Assembly: GCA_036245805.1 (NCBI GenBank)
Contig: BTRK01000005.1
Location: 41,527,216 to 41,591,215 of the forward strand
Direction of reading: 5' to 3'
Source of the DNA: Pristionchus mayeri
Taxonomy: Eukaryota > Nematoda > Chromadorea > Rhabditida > Neodiplogasteridae
Length of the DNA stretch: 64,000 nt
Below the pieces are notes generated by a model. That model had not been told where the DNA came from. It ran no database searches and was given only the letters and a program-made list of their open reading frames with translations. How positions within the stretch are numbered: position 1 is the first letter of the stretch; the number at the start of each line of letters is the position of its first letter. Positions 46,305 to 55,549 of this stretch are shown here, in pieces. A program made the position numbers and the translations under genes.

Positions 46305-48161
46305 ATGACCATGGTAGATCAGTCCCAGTCCGTCACATTCTTCAACTACTCCAAACAGATTCCTAAAGGTATAGGATACGGTAGTTATGTGTGTCAGAAT
46401 CATGATTGTTCAGGAGTCAAACGACACTGTGGACTGTGTCGACAACACGGATTTAAGGCGGAGATCAGCAAGCACGCCTGCCCGTTCAAGCAATGCACGT
46501 GCGCCAAGGTAGGGTATATACGACTAAGAGAAGTGGTGTACGGTCGTTCGACGGGTCACGCTAATTAGTTATCCTTACTAGTGATTTCATGTGTATACGT
46601 TTTGATGATGTGTTCATTAAGTCGAAATCGCAAAGAAATGTACTTGTCACAGCATTTCACTAAAAGTGTATTGCAGAAGAATTCACGAACATAAGAGTAG
46701 AGAAGAAATGAGCTAGTTCGTAGGGTCACACTCATTAGTTAAAATTAGTTACAATTAGTTACAATTGCAGTGCCATCTCATCAGTCAGCGTCGCGCGATT
46801 ATGTCCTCCCAGATCAGACTGAGGAGACAACAGGATAAGAAATTCGTCAAAACTACGGAGCCCGGGCAGGCGGAGGTACGTGCTAATTTTTAAGGACCGT
46901 AAGCTCAAAATCAGTCTGGTAGAATGCATTGAGAAATTGGCGCATTGACAAAGTTGGAGAGCAAATATTTTAAATTTTCAGAATGTCGCATTTCCAGAAA
47001 ATTTTGAAAGATATAATTTCAAATTTTTAGGTATTTCCGCCTACCACCTCAGCTAATGCGCGCTATCTCTGCCAGAAGTGCAAGAACCACGGAATACTGA
47101 GCTGGAAGAAGGTGAGCACCAATATTTATCATTTTGTGTACTCGTCTCTATAACTCTTCCGAAATGCGAAATCATGTGCCCAGTATATTTTTTTTCTGAA
47201 AAAAGAACGATTCATGGTTATATTATGCATTTGCAGCACCACAAGCTGATGTGCAAATTCACTGACTGCAATTGCCCTCTGTGTGTGCTCATCGATAGCC
47301 GAAGGGCTCTCGATTCGCACATCAAGAGCAGCAGGAATAGATCAAGCCTCGATGAAGGTGAGGGAGTTTTGTTTTCACATTTCTTGAACGAATACTGATT
47401 GCTCACTTGAAAGTTCCCTTACTTTCGTATTTCTCAGATCGATTCCATTCTATGAGAGATACACATGGTTCAAGTTTGGATAATTTGTAGATTCGGAGAC
47501 GATCGTTGAACTGGACGGTGAGCCTGATGTCAGCACATCCACGTCGTCCCTATCCTCATCTGGCGTCCAAACACCATCGTTGTCCGTGCTTGATGTGAGA
47601 TATTTTGTCCCCAATTTTGGTAATCTCTGTAGAGCTATACCCGGTTTAGAAAGGCATTTTCGACATTTGTAAATACATTATTCACAATTTCAGCTTCAAC
47701 CACTTACTGCTCTGGGCTTCGGTACTACACCCGTCAGGAGCATGGCAGAGACCCCATCATTCCTTCCGACACCTCCCATAGATCAAATGATCTCCAATGA
47801 GCTGTTGATGCAAACGTTGACGCAACAACGTTCACCAATTTCGAACCCGAGCCAAGTAGATTTAGCACCGTTTTACTCTCCAGTCGCCGTCCCAGTCAGC
47901 TCTAGCCTTGCACCAACCACTCCCTCTCCCTCCGTTAATTACATCACCTTTACCCTGCCTGCGCCTCCCAATGGCATATCGTTGACGGTTTTGTATCATC
48001 AGAATCAGGAGCTGCCCAGCATTTATAATTATGAGCCTGCAATCCCTCAGTTCAACGCAAATCCTAGTACAACAATACCTTCACTCAATCACTTCACGGA
48101 AATAGACATCCATAATCTAGTTAGCACTTTAATGCACAGCTCTAGGGTGCCAATTTTTTAG
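46305..48161 (+). CDS. Two-DM-domain transcription factor, copy 1 (MAB-3/DMD-3 type)
   Basis: Seven coding exons: 46305-46368, 46414-46508, 46771-46875, 47031-47111, 47237-47357, 47491-47594 and 47694-48161, all GT-AG and in phase, giving about 345 residues. The first DM zinc module is CGLCRQHG, HACPFKQCTCAKCHLISQRR then IMSSQIRLRRQQ. The second is YLCQKCKNHGILSWKK, CKFTDCNCPLCVLIDSRR then ALDSHI. DM proteins bind the DNA minor groove and control male-specific development. Two DM domains in one protein are known from C. elegans MAB-3 and DMD-3. The C-terminal part is Pro/Thr-rich with a block shared with copy 2 (ITFTLPAP...LTVLYH) and a final DIHNLVST. The 45-bp first intron is read through in frame by a simple ORF search. 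The equivalent splice in copy 2 shows that it is an intron. Confidence 0.9.
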
Positions 48162-48211
48162 ACTTGCATAGTATTACTATTTATCGAGTAATTTTTGTTG
48201 ACTTGTAGTTT

Positions 48212-48266
48212 TTTAATGGATATTCACAATCTAGTTAGCACTATGATGCCCAACTCTGGTGTTTAG
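48212..48266 (+). pseudogene. Tandem duplicate of the last codons of DM copy 1 in its 3' flank
   Basis: About 50 bp after the stop codon the sequence reads MDIHNLVSTMMPNSGV then TAG in frame. It repeats the true ending (DIHNLVSTLMHSSRV) with several changes. A partial duplication of the gene tail, untranslated unless the real stop is read through. Confidence 0.7.
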
Positions 48267-48884
48267 GAGCCTAAATTGAAATCTAGGATATCAAATTCAT
48301 ACTGGTTTCACCGTATACTTCCACCTCATTTTGCATTTTTATGAACCTATTACGCAGGATTGTTGTTTTGAATAATACATTGAATAATGCAGAATAATGG
48401 TTATATTAAAGTTTGAACAAATTACCTAGTGCATGCCAATATTAGAATCATCGTATTTTCCTTGAACAGTTTTTTTCATGTGTCGTAACTGCGCGAGATT
48501 TTTAAAAAAATATATTTACAATGCATGTGGGAGCAGTTGAACTACTTTTTGCTAAGCTAAGATCTCCAATTATGAACACAATCTGGTGCTGAGTGGATCT
48601 TGTCGTGTATACGTTATTTCGAAAAGATTTATCAATTGGAAGTGTCACGGAAAGGTCAGAAAAACCACTACAAGCGTAGAGTTTACTTCCTTTGTCCGCC
48701 GCGTATGGCTGCCTTGATTTGATTAGGTTGTGGTCTGATCATTTTTTACAGAAAAAATAAAATCAGTTTGATAGAAAAAAACACGCCAATTAAGAAGCAC
48801 TTTCGTTAGTAAAACTACGTAGTCCGACCTCATCTCACAACACCGCCGTTCCAGGTACGCCACCGCGTTTCCGACGATTCCCAC

Positions 48885-48985
48885 TAGAATTCGATAAACG
48901 GGGCCTTCACCTCTTAATTGCCAACACTCGCTCACAACTCCATCGGCCGAGAGAGTGTGTGAGATGAAGATACGAAGGCCCGTTT
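48885..48985. repeat. Palindromic repeat between the DM genes
   Basis: TTCGATAAACGGGGCCTTC pairs with GAAGGCCCGTTTATCGAA about 80 bp away. The inner stem has GAGAGAGTGTGTGAG. It resembles the CTCTCTC MITE group. Confidence 0.6.
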
Positions 48986-49246
48986 ATCGAACGCTAATTC
49001 CCACGTTATTCATGCGCTTGAGAATGTGGGAATACGTGAAAAACGGGCGACTCAAGCGGCACCTATATTACTCAAGTCTCGGACATCAATTCTTTTTTAT
49101 CAAATTTGTTAGTGAAACTGGAAAGAACAGTGTTTGTTTTTACAACTCTATTTTGAAAGATATTCCCACTATTTTCGTGCGGTTGAAAATTCGTGCAATG
49201 TTGTACAATTTTCGCTTCCAAATGCTATCATTGCAGCGACTTCGAC

Positions 49247-50952
49247 ATGTCGTTCACAGAAATGCCTTTGTATCACTACATCGCAATGGCCATTGGTTGG
49301 CCATCAAAACTACTCTACATTCTTATGATAATCAGTGTTGTGAAGCACCGTCAGAAAAATTTGCTACTTCGATCGTCCTTCTTCAATACGGTTCTTGCTG
49401 AGGTATCAATAATTTTGCGACGTGTTCTTTGATTTTTTTTCAGTCAATTCCCGAATGTATCCTCTTTTTTATGTCGAGTTTCTCATGCGAACTCGAAAGT
49501 TCGGATATTTACAAATGTTTGAGAAGCAAACAAATTCGTTTTTGGTCGAGTAAGTAAGAACCATTTTCTATCCGACCCAAGATTTCGGAATGTACAGATT
49601 CTCAAATACATCGAGAGTAATTTGTGTACACATTGTAAGTAAATGTCTTTCAGAGCCGTATTCTTTGGCCACAACTCATTGAGATACGTAGTGGTTCTTG
49701 GATTTCTCCCGGTCGCATTCAACAGATTTAGCGCCATTCACAATCCCATGACCTATGGAAAGGTATGCCATTTTCTTTCAATTCGTAAGTGCACAAATAT
49801 TTCTAATTTAAGTTGTGGACTCTCCCATTCACTCTTTTACTTGTCTCTTGTTGCTGGGTGGGAGGACTAGCTATTGCTGCTCCGATCTACCTATACCCCG
49901 GCACTAACTTCTCCTACCTCCCCAATCGATATGGCCGGCTAACGCTCGCCGCGGGTGATGATGTGTTGAACGTGAGAAATATTTGTATTCCTACATTTAT
50001 TGGTACACATGCGCATGAATTGACAATTCACTCTTCAATCACTTTTTTGAATATATTTGGAAATCGATAGTACGGATGTTCAATAAATTATAATCAGCTC
50101 AATTTATGTTTCAGTATGACTCCATATCAGCCATCTGTACAGTTTCTTCTGTTTTTGGAATCTGCTCAGTTGTTTACATCATATCGTTTGCCTCCTATAG
50201 ACGGGCGTTTTCGAAAACCGAGCCCTTTCATTCATCGCAGAAATTAAATGACAATTTTCTGCTGCTACTTTCATCGCTTCTTACTTTCACGACACTGTGA
50301 GTAATATTGTTTCGGCGCATATGATCTGTATCTTGCGTATTTATCATACATAATCAGACAAATAGATAGGCGTGCAATCAGCGACATTAAGCGCGCAGTC
50401 GAATGGTACGCTTTCATGTGCCCATCTACTGCAGGTCACTGGACGTCTGCATCAATATCATTCAGACGATTGCGGTCGCTGTTAATAACGGCCCAATAAT
50501 CAATCTCACTTTCGACCTCTGGTAAGAGCAATGCATTTCGAATTGCGGAATAGATTCTCTCTATGTTGTACTATGGAGTGCAATAGGTTACTACAACAAG
50601 CATCTATTTGTAGGTTCGTAACAACCGAATTAATGTGTATCTCGCAACCCTGGTGTCTCCTCTGCACAAATCGCACAGTTCGCAGGTATTTGCTAAGGTG
50701 TGTCGTTGAACATAGATATATTTTAGCATGATATGCCCTTAATTAGTCTCGAACGTTAATATCATAAACAGTGCACGATTTCTCATCGGTTGTTTCTTCA
50801 GACTCGTGCGATTCCGGGAGAATGCAAATTTCTCGTCAATCGCACCGCATCAAATCTCTAAAATCGAAACGAAAGCCAGCCGGATTCATCCTCCAACAAT
50901 CGTCATCGGACCCGCTGAATATGTGTCCACAAGGATTCATCCTAGGACATAG
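49247..50952 (+). CDS. Nematode seven-transmembrane receptor, Srg family-like, intact
   Basis: Eight exons, all with canonical borders and in phase: 49247-49402, 49444-49553, 49654-49762, 49813-49971, 50115-50296, 50435-50521, 50614-50685 and 50772-50952 (TAG). Landmarks are WPSKLLYILMIISVVKHRQK (helix 1), LRSSFFNTVLAE, VVVLGFLPVAFNRFSAIHNP, YGKLWTLPFTLLLVSCCWVG, then KLNDNFLLLLSSLLTFTTL, and SQPWCLLCTNRTVRRYLL-type helix 7. The NRFSAIHNPMTYGKLW stretch and PW-LL before a basic tail are typical of the Srg group. The start is the only ATG just before helix 1. It is presumably an odorant receptor. It lies between the two DM genes and has no partner copy, so it was either the insertion point of the inverted duplication or its spacer. 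Confidence 0.82.
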
Positions 50953-51247
50953 TGTGCACATTCCTGATTGATTATTCGTTAATACTCCAATTACCAATCA
51001 TTTGCATCTAGTCACCTTTTTGGTTAATACAAAATTGAATTGTTTTTGTATCACATTTCCTTTATTGGCGAATTAATTACTCAATACTGCAATACATATA
51101 CAACACAATATAGTCAACTCTATGACCCGTCACATCGCCGGATAAAATATAACAGACACGTAAGGCGCATATTACGCATTATGTCCCTGATGAATGCAAA
51201 CGGAGGTTGATGTATAAAAACCGGTAAAAAGGGGAACACAACATTTT

Positions 51248-54090
51248 CTACATCCTAGTGCCACGCAGTATGGTGCCAACCAAGTTGTGTATATCCATTT
51301 CCGTGAGGGGAGGGAGGGGATTTGTCGATGGCGGGGCGGAGAAGGGAAACTGAGGGAGTGGTAGGACAGGATTCGAATTAGTGATGGTGGGATGGATCTG
51401 ATTGTCGACTGGATTATGATACAGAACTGTCAAAGATGCACCATTGCTGGGAGCGGGCAGGGTAAAGGTGATGTATGGAGCTGGAGGAGTGGATACGTGA
51501 GGTGCTATGGGTACGGGGGAAACGGGAACCTGGGGTGCGGAAAGGAGTGCTACTTGTTGAGCTAGGGTTTGGAGCAATAGCTCGTTGGAGAGGAACTGGG
51601 AAGAGCTGTCATTGGGTAGTGCAGGAAGAAGGGGAGTGGCACTCGATTGGTTCACTTCGGGGGTGGCGCTGAAGCCGAGGGCGCCCAGTGATTGAGAGAC
51701 CTGAAAATGAAAAGTTAGACAAAATGAAATGACGTTAGCTGTCTGTTTTTAGAGGCAATAACATGCTAAGCGAGGATGAAGCAACGATCCGGCTTCAGTC
51801 GTATGTTTATTATTATTATTATTTTTTTAAAATTATTATTATTATTTAGTTTAACGAGTATTATCCATAAACTATAGTTGGAGAAGCACGTGAAGAAATG
51901 ATCTCTCACGTCGACACCGCACAATGACGGTGTTTGGACGTTTGACGCTGAAGGCGATGACGTAATCGACGAGACCTCAGCTTCACCGTCGAATTCCGCC
52001 TCCATAACTGACTCTTAAAATATTGATTTTATTGCAAACGCAGGCACTAGGTCGGATGAGAACTGTGACGTCATGCCGACTTTGACACATCAAAGGCGGC
52101 ATGGCGTCATAGTCCTCATCTGATCTAGAACCCAAAGGCTTTTTCGAGCATCCACTGTCATTGCGTGCACATTGAACAGCTGCCTACAAACAAGTGCTCA
52201 TCTCAGGCGACCACTAGGCAAATTGGTATATCAACCCTTCGATCGCAGGCTTTACATGCTTGATTGAAGTTAAAACCTACGAATGATGCAGCCCGCATGG
52301 AGTCGTTTTAGGAGCTACGTGTCCCTCTGCTGTTCCTATCCTATTCGCTTTTCGCATAGATACCAAACGGAAATGTTTTGCAACTCGGCTCTAGCGCTTT
52401 TTGAGTGGAACCAGTGGCAAATTAGACGAGTTGGCGCCAAGCGTTAATGATAAGGAGAATGCGTCCACGACACGCGAGCTACAGTATACTAGATGCGAGT
52501 CATTTTAGTTTCCAAACATTCAAGTATTTCAAGTCAAGAGTTTCAATTACATCAACAACTTCAAAATAACGAGGTCTATAATCACCAGCTTTTAGAAAAT
52601 TCCGAGAACATCAAAGAGATGCCAGCGTGCGTACCTTCATCGACATGGCTCCTCTTTCGGCTGTTCTTGAATTGCAAATCGAGCGCTCTTCGGCTATCGA
52701 TTAGCACGCATTGGTGACAATTGCACTCGGCGAAGTCACACTTCTTTTTGTGGTCCTGGAATTGCGAGGCTTTAGCTTTCTGAGACTTGTAGAACTTCCA
52801 CTTTGTTCAGATATACTATAAAGCACTATCATATGATGTTAACTTTACTCGCCTTCTTCCAACTGAGCACCCCGTGATTTTTGCACTTCTGGCAGAAATA
52901 TCGAGCATTTGCTGTAGCCGTAGGCGGAACGACCTGTAAACATGGGTGATGATATTTTGACATACTGGAATAGAAGTGAAAATAGATAACAAGGAAGCAC
53001 GATTGATTGATTGAATAGCTAAGTGTTATTCAATCCGCTATCTCATCTGACCACCGTATACGAGTTGTATCTAATAGATACGAACCGTGACCGTACTTAC
53101 GAAATTTTTATGAATGTTACGAATCTACGGGCATAACTGAATTCAGTGAACTATTGCGATAGTACAATCGACTGGAAAATATGCCATGCCACAATTTGAA
53201 CGATTTGATATTCAATGCTTTGTTTATTGCTTGAGAAAGTAAATATTTCTCAAAAAAAGCAAGTCTGATTTCACTTAATGTCTGATTTCCTGATTACCAT
53301 AGCCAGTGAGACCCAGTCCGGTACCTTCTTCAAGTACTACAAGCAGATTCCGAAAGAACTAAGATTCGGTAGTTCGATGGGTCAGAACTATGATTTCACA
53401 TACCTCTGCCTGTCCCGGCTCCGCAGTTCTCACGAACTTCTTGTCCTGCTCTCTCCTCAGCATGATCTGCGTGGACATGATCGCGCGTCGGTGACTGACG
53501 AGATGACACTGCAAATATAGTGAATCATAATAATAAGTATTATTATTTACCATGCTATATGATAAGATGATTCAGACAGAAAATTTTACAGGAAATTTAT
53601 AATCATGATAATACGATCTAGATGGCATAGGGGATGCAATCGTGTGTGATTCACTGAAGTATCTTATTCCGCATTCAGTTTTCCTAAATTCAAGACAATT
53701 CTCTTACAGTACATTTTATGATAACTGTTTAACGAAATGCAACGGCCGAAAAGGGTATTCGGAACAGTTGCCCCTATTTTGTCCTCTACTACCGTACTCT
53801 ACTACATCGATGAGTAATGAATGCGGCCCGTCGAACTACCGTAATCCCGATTCTCCGCATTTATATCGCACTCCCCTATCGTACCTTAGCGCACTCGCAC
53901 TGCTTGAACGGGCAGGCATGATTGCGGGTCTCCGTCATTACGCCGTGTTGTCTGCACAGTCCACAGTGCCTCTTGACTCCTGAGAAATCATGAGCCTGAC
54001 CCACCGAACTACCGTATATCCCATACCTTTCGGGATCTGCTTGGAGTAGTTGAAGAAGGTGACGGACTGCGTCTGATCTACCATGGTCAT
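51248..54090 (-). CDS. Two-DM-domain transcription factor, copy 2 (MAB-3/DMD-3 type)
   Basis: Minus-strand exons 54090-54027, 53979-53885, 53508-53404, 52933-52853, 52755-52635, 52013-51910 and 51700-51248 give about 340 residues. The first six exons have exactly the lengths of copy 1 (64, 95, 105, 81, 121 and 104 bp). Both DM modules are complete: CGLCRQHG, HACPFKQCECAKCHLVTHRR, and YFCQKCKNHGVLSWKK, CDFAECNCHQCVLIDSRR. The last exon shares ITFTLPAPSNGASLTVLYHN and ends LTEMDIHNLVGTILRGTRM. The intron after the 81-bp exon starts GCGAGT instead of GT, a GC-AG intron; copy 1 has GTGAGC there. A MITE lies in the intron upstream of the 104-bp exon. The N-terminus looks frameshifted only if the 47-bp first intron is ignored. 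It may have the same role as copy 1 in male development. Confidence 0.88.
52043..52132. mobile_element. hAT-type palindromic MITE (GGCACTAGG family), copy 3
   Basis: Starts GGCACTAGGTCGGATGAGAA, with TGACGTCA in the left arm (the right arm has a changed GGCGTCA). The right end is worn (TCTAGAACCC instead of CCTAGTGCC). It lies in an intron of DM copy 2 about 30 bp from an exon edge. No clear target duplication. Confidence 0.75.
53300..53400 (+). pseudogene. Inverted fragment of the DM gene first exon
   Basis: The + strand reads ETQSGTFFKYYKQIPKELRF, then GGTAGTTCGATGGGTCAG, clearly a copy of the gene start (QTQSVTFFNYSKQIPKG and the first intron). It lies in the intron between exons 2 and 3 of the minus-strand copy 2, in opposite orientation, directly against exon 3 (53404). 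It stops where the copied intron would end. A third, partial copy of the 5' end. Confidence 0.75.
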
Positions 54091-54405
54091 CTGGAATGTT
54101 ATCGATTGAATGACGCATGCGGGTCAATCGACCAACGAGCACAGCATTTGAGCAAAAACTGGTGAAATAAGTAGATAAGAAGTAGTTGGAGGAAGCACGG
54201 GTTGGTTGAAAAGTGGAACCGTTGACTAAAACACGCAAGAGTTTAATCGGGTAGAGGTGAGGGGAGAGAGGGGGATTATCGATTGAGTCAAAGTTATATT
54301 TGCATAATCTTGCCGGTTGGAGGAGTGGAAGAGGGAAGAATGAGAAAGGAAGAGGCGAATGATATAGAAGTATGTCAACATCGAGAGCAGGATGAGGCCA
54401 TTTGC
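54091..54405 (-). promoter_or_regulatory. Conserved 5' flank of DM gene copy 2
   Basis: Read on the minus strand it contains the same ordered blocks as the flank of copy 1: ATGCAAATG (at about 54402), CTCTTGCGTG, TTTAGTCAACG, TTCCAC, TCAATCGATAA and CCAG before the ATG. The blocks are less conserved between one another. The long open frame across this region is treated as chance. Confidence 0.6.
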
Positions 54406-54439
54406 ATTTTGAAAAATTCGTAATCTGGACAAGGTACAT

Positions 54440-55199
54440 GGTGACTGATGGGAGTGGAAAGGTGCGCTAATCCCTTGTAACTGTGGCGTTTTGGAGATGG
54501 AAAATATAGAACTAGAGCTAGTAGCAAAACTTTATGGTCAATTGTGGCCTATGGTCCTTTGCTCAAAGAAATAGCTGTTGAAGGCAAGAAATGACTCTAT
54601 TCATTCTGCGTAATCTTTCGACATTTCCTGCGAAGCCATACATAGCTGTTGATGGCTACGGATTAAGTGATTGAGTGGCGTAATCGAGGCCTAATGGATG
54701 CTAAACTTTGCATTATCGCTATTTTCTACATACGATGCTCGATGACCAGTTGTTTCTAGCATTACATCAGTCATGAGTAGATGTATCAACCTCATCGTCA
54801 TTCTATGATACACACGCATTTGTTCGAGTGGACAAAAAAAGTGATATTGAGGAAACATTAAGACAAATCAAGGATATTGATCAGGTGCGCATTTAAAAAC
54901 ATTTTAACACTCCGCCAGCTCACTATTTCCAAGGGACTTGAAGCAAGGCAATGTGGTTGTCAATTCGGAGTCTAGATGCTTCCCTCACTGTGTTTCCTAA
55001 AGAAGAGGGAAATTATTTGAGCTTGATTCCCGAGAAGATAAGTCATGAATTGTTCTAGAGTGCGGTAAAGTCACAGCCAGCTACTGGTCGTCAAAATAAC
55101 GTAAATGCGTTATCGATGGCTTCAGCTTTGACATTGTATGTCGTTAAATGACGATTGGCATTTTTTAAAGACATTCCTAGCTTTGGCTGTGTACTCCTG
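54440..55199. other. No supported gene
   Basis: AT-rich intergenic sequence without recognisable exons or strong repeats. Confidence 0.45.
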
Positions 55200-55207
55200 C
55201 GATACAA

Positions 55208-55296
55208 TGCAGTAGGTCGAATGAAAACTATGACGTCATGCCGCCTTTGATACATAAAAACGGCATGACGCCATAGTTCTCATCCGACCTAGTGCC
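55208..55296. mobile_element. hAT-type palindromic MITE (GGCACTAGG family), copy 4, exact 8-bp duplication
   Basis: The palindrome runs from TGCAGTAGGTCGAATG to CATCCGACCTAGTGCC. It is flanked on both sides by CGATACAA (55200-55207 and 55297-55304). TGACGTCA is in the left arm; the right arm reads TGACGCCA. The exact 8-bp duplication fixes the family as hAT-like and is the best dated insertion of the four copies. Confidence 0.88.
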
Positions 55297-55449
55297 CGAT
55301 ACAAAGTGCTGCTATGAAACGCCTCCTTCCGCGTTGGGATAGTACGGTAGGGGTGCAAATTTTGAGGTAGCGTTGCAATTCTCCGAACTAACACATCACG
55401 TAGTGATTGTTGTTGAAATGCAGCGGGAAGGTGGAGGGAAGGGTGAAGG

Positions 55450-55504
55450 TTAAACAGGGAGAGAGGGAGAGAGGGAGAGAGAGAGAGGGATAGGGAGAGA
55501 GAGA

Positions 55505-55536
<32 letters not shown>

Positions 55537-55545
55537 TAGACAGAT
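55450..55545. repeat. (GA)n microsatellite with GGGA interruptions
   Basis: Nearly pure GA/GGGA repeats over about 95 bp. The long minus-strand frame here is a low-complexity Ser/Leu/Pro translation of the repeat and is not a gene. Confidence 0.85.
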
Positions 55546-55549
55546 GTGG

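Noticed and set aside
46305..46568. Unspliced 89-residue open frame across DM copy 1 exon 1
   Set aside because: The stretch between 46369 and 46413 has GTATAG...TTCAG borders and the matching intron in copy 2 is 47 bp, which breaks the frame. The open frame is chance and the exons are split.
53876..54439. 187-residue minus-strand frame and apparent frameshift in DM copy 2
   Set aside because: Splicing at GTATGG...CTCAG removes the shift and gives the same peptide as copy 1. The upstream part is the conserved non-coding flank.
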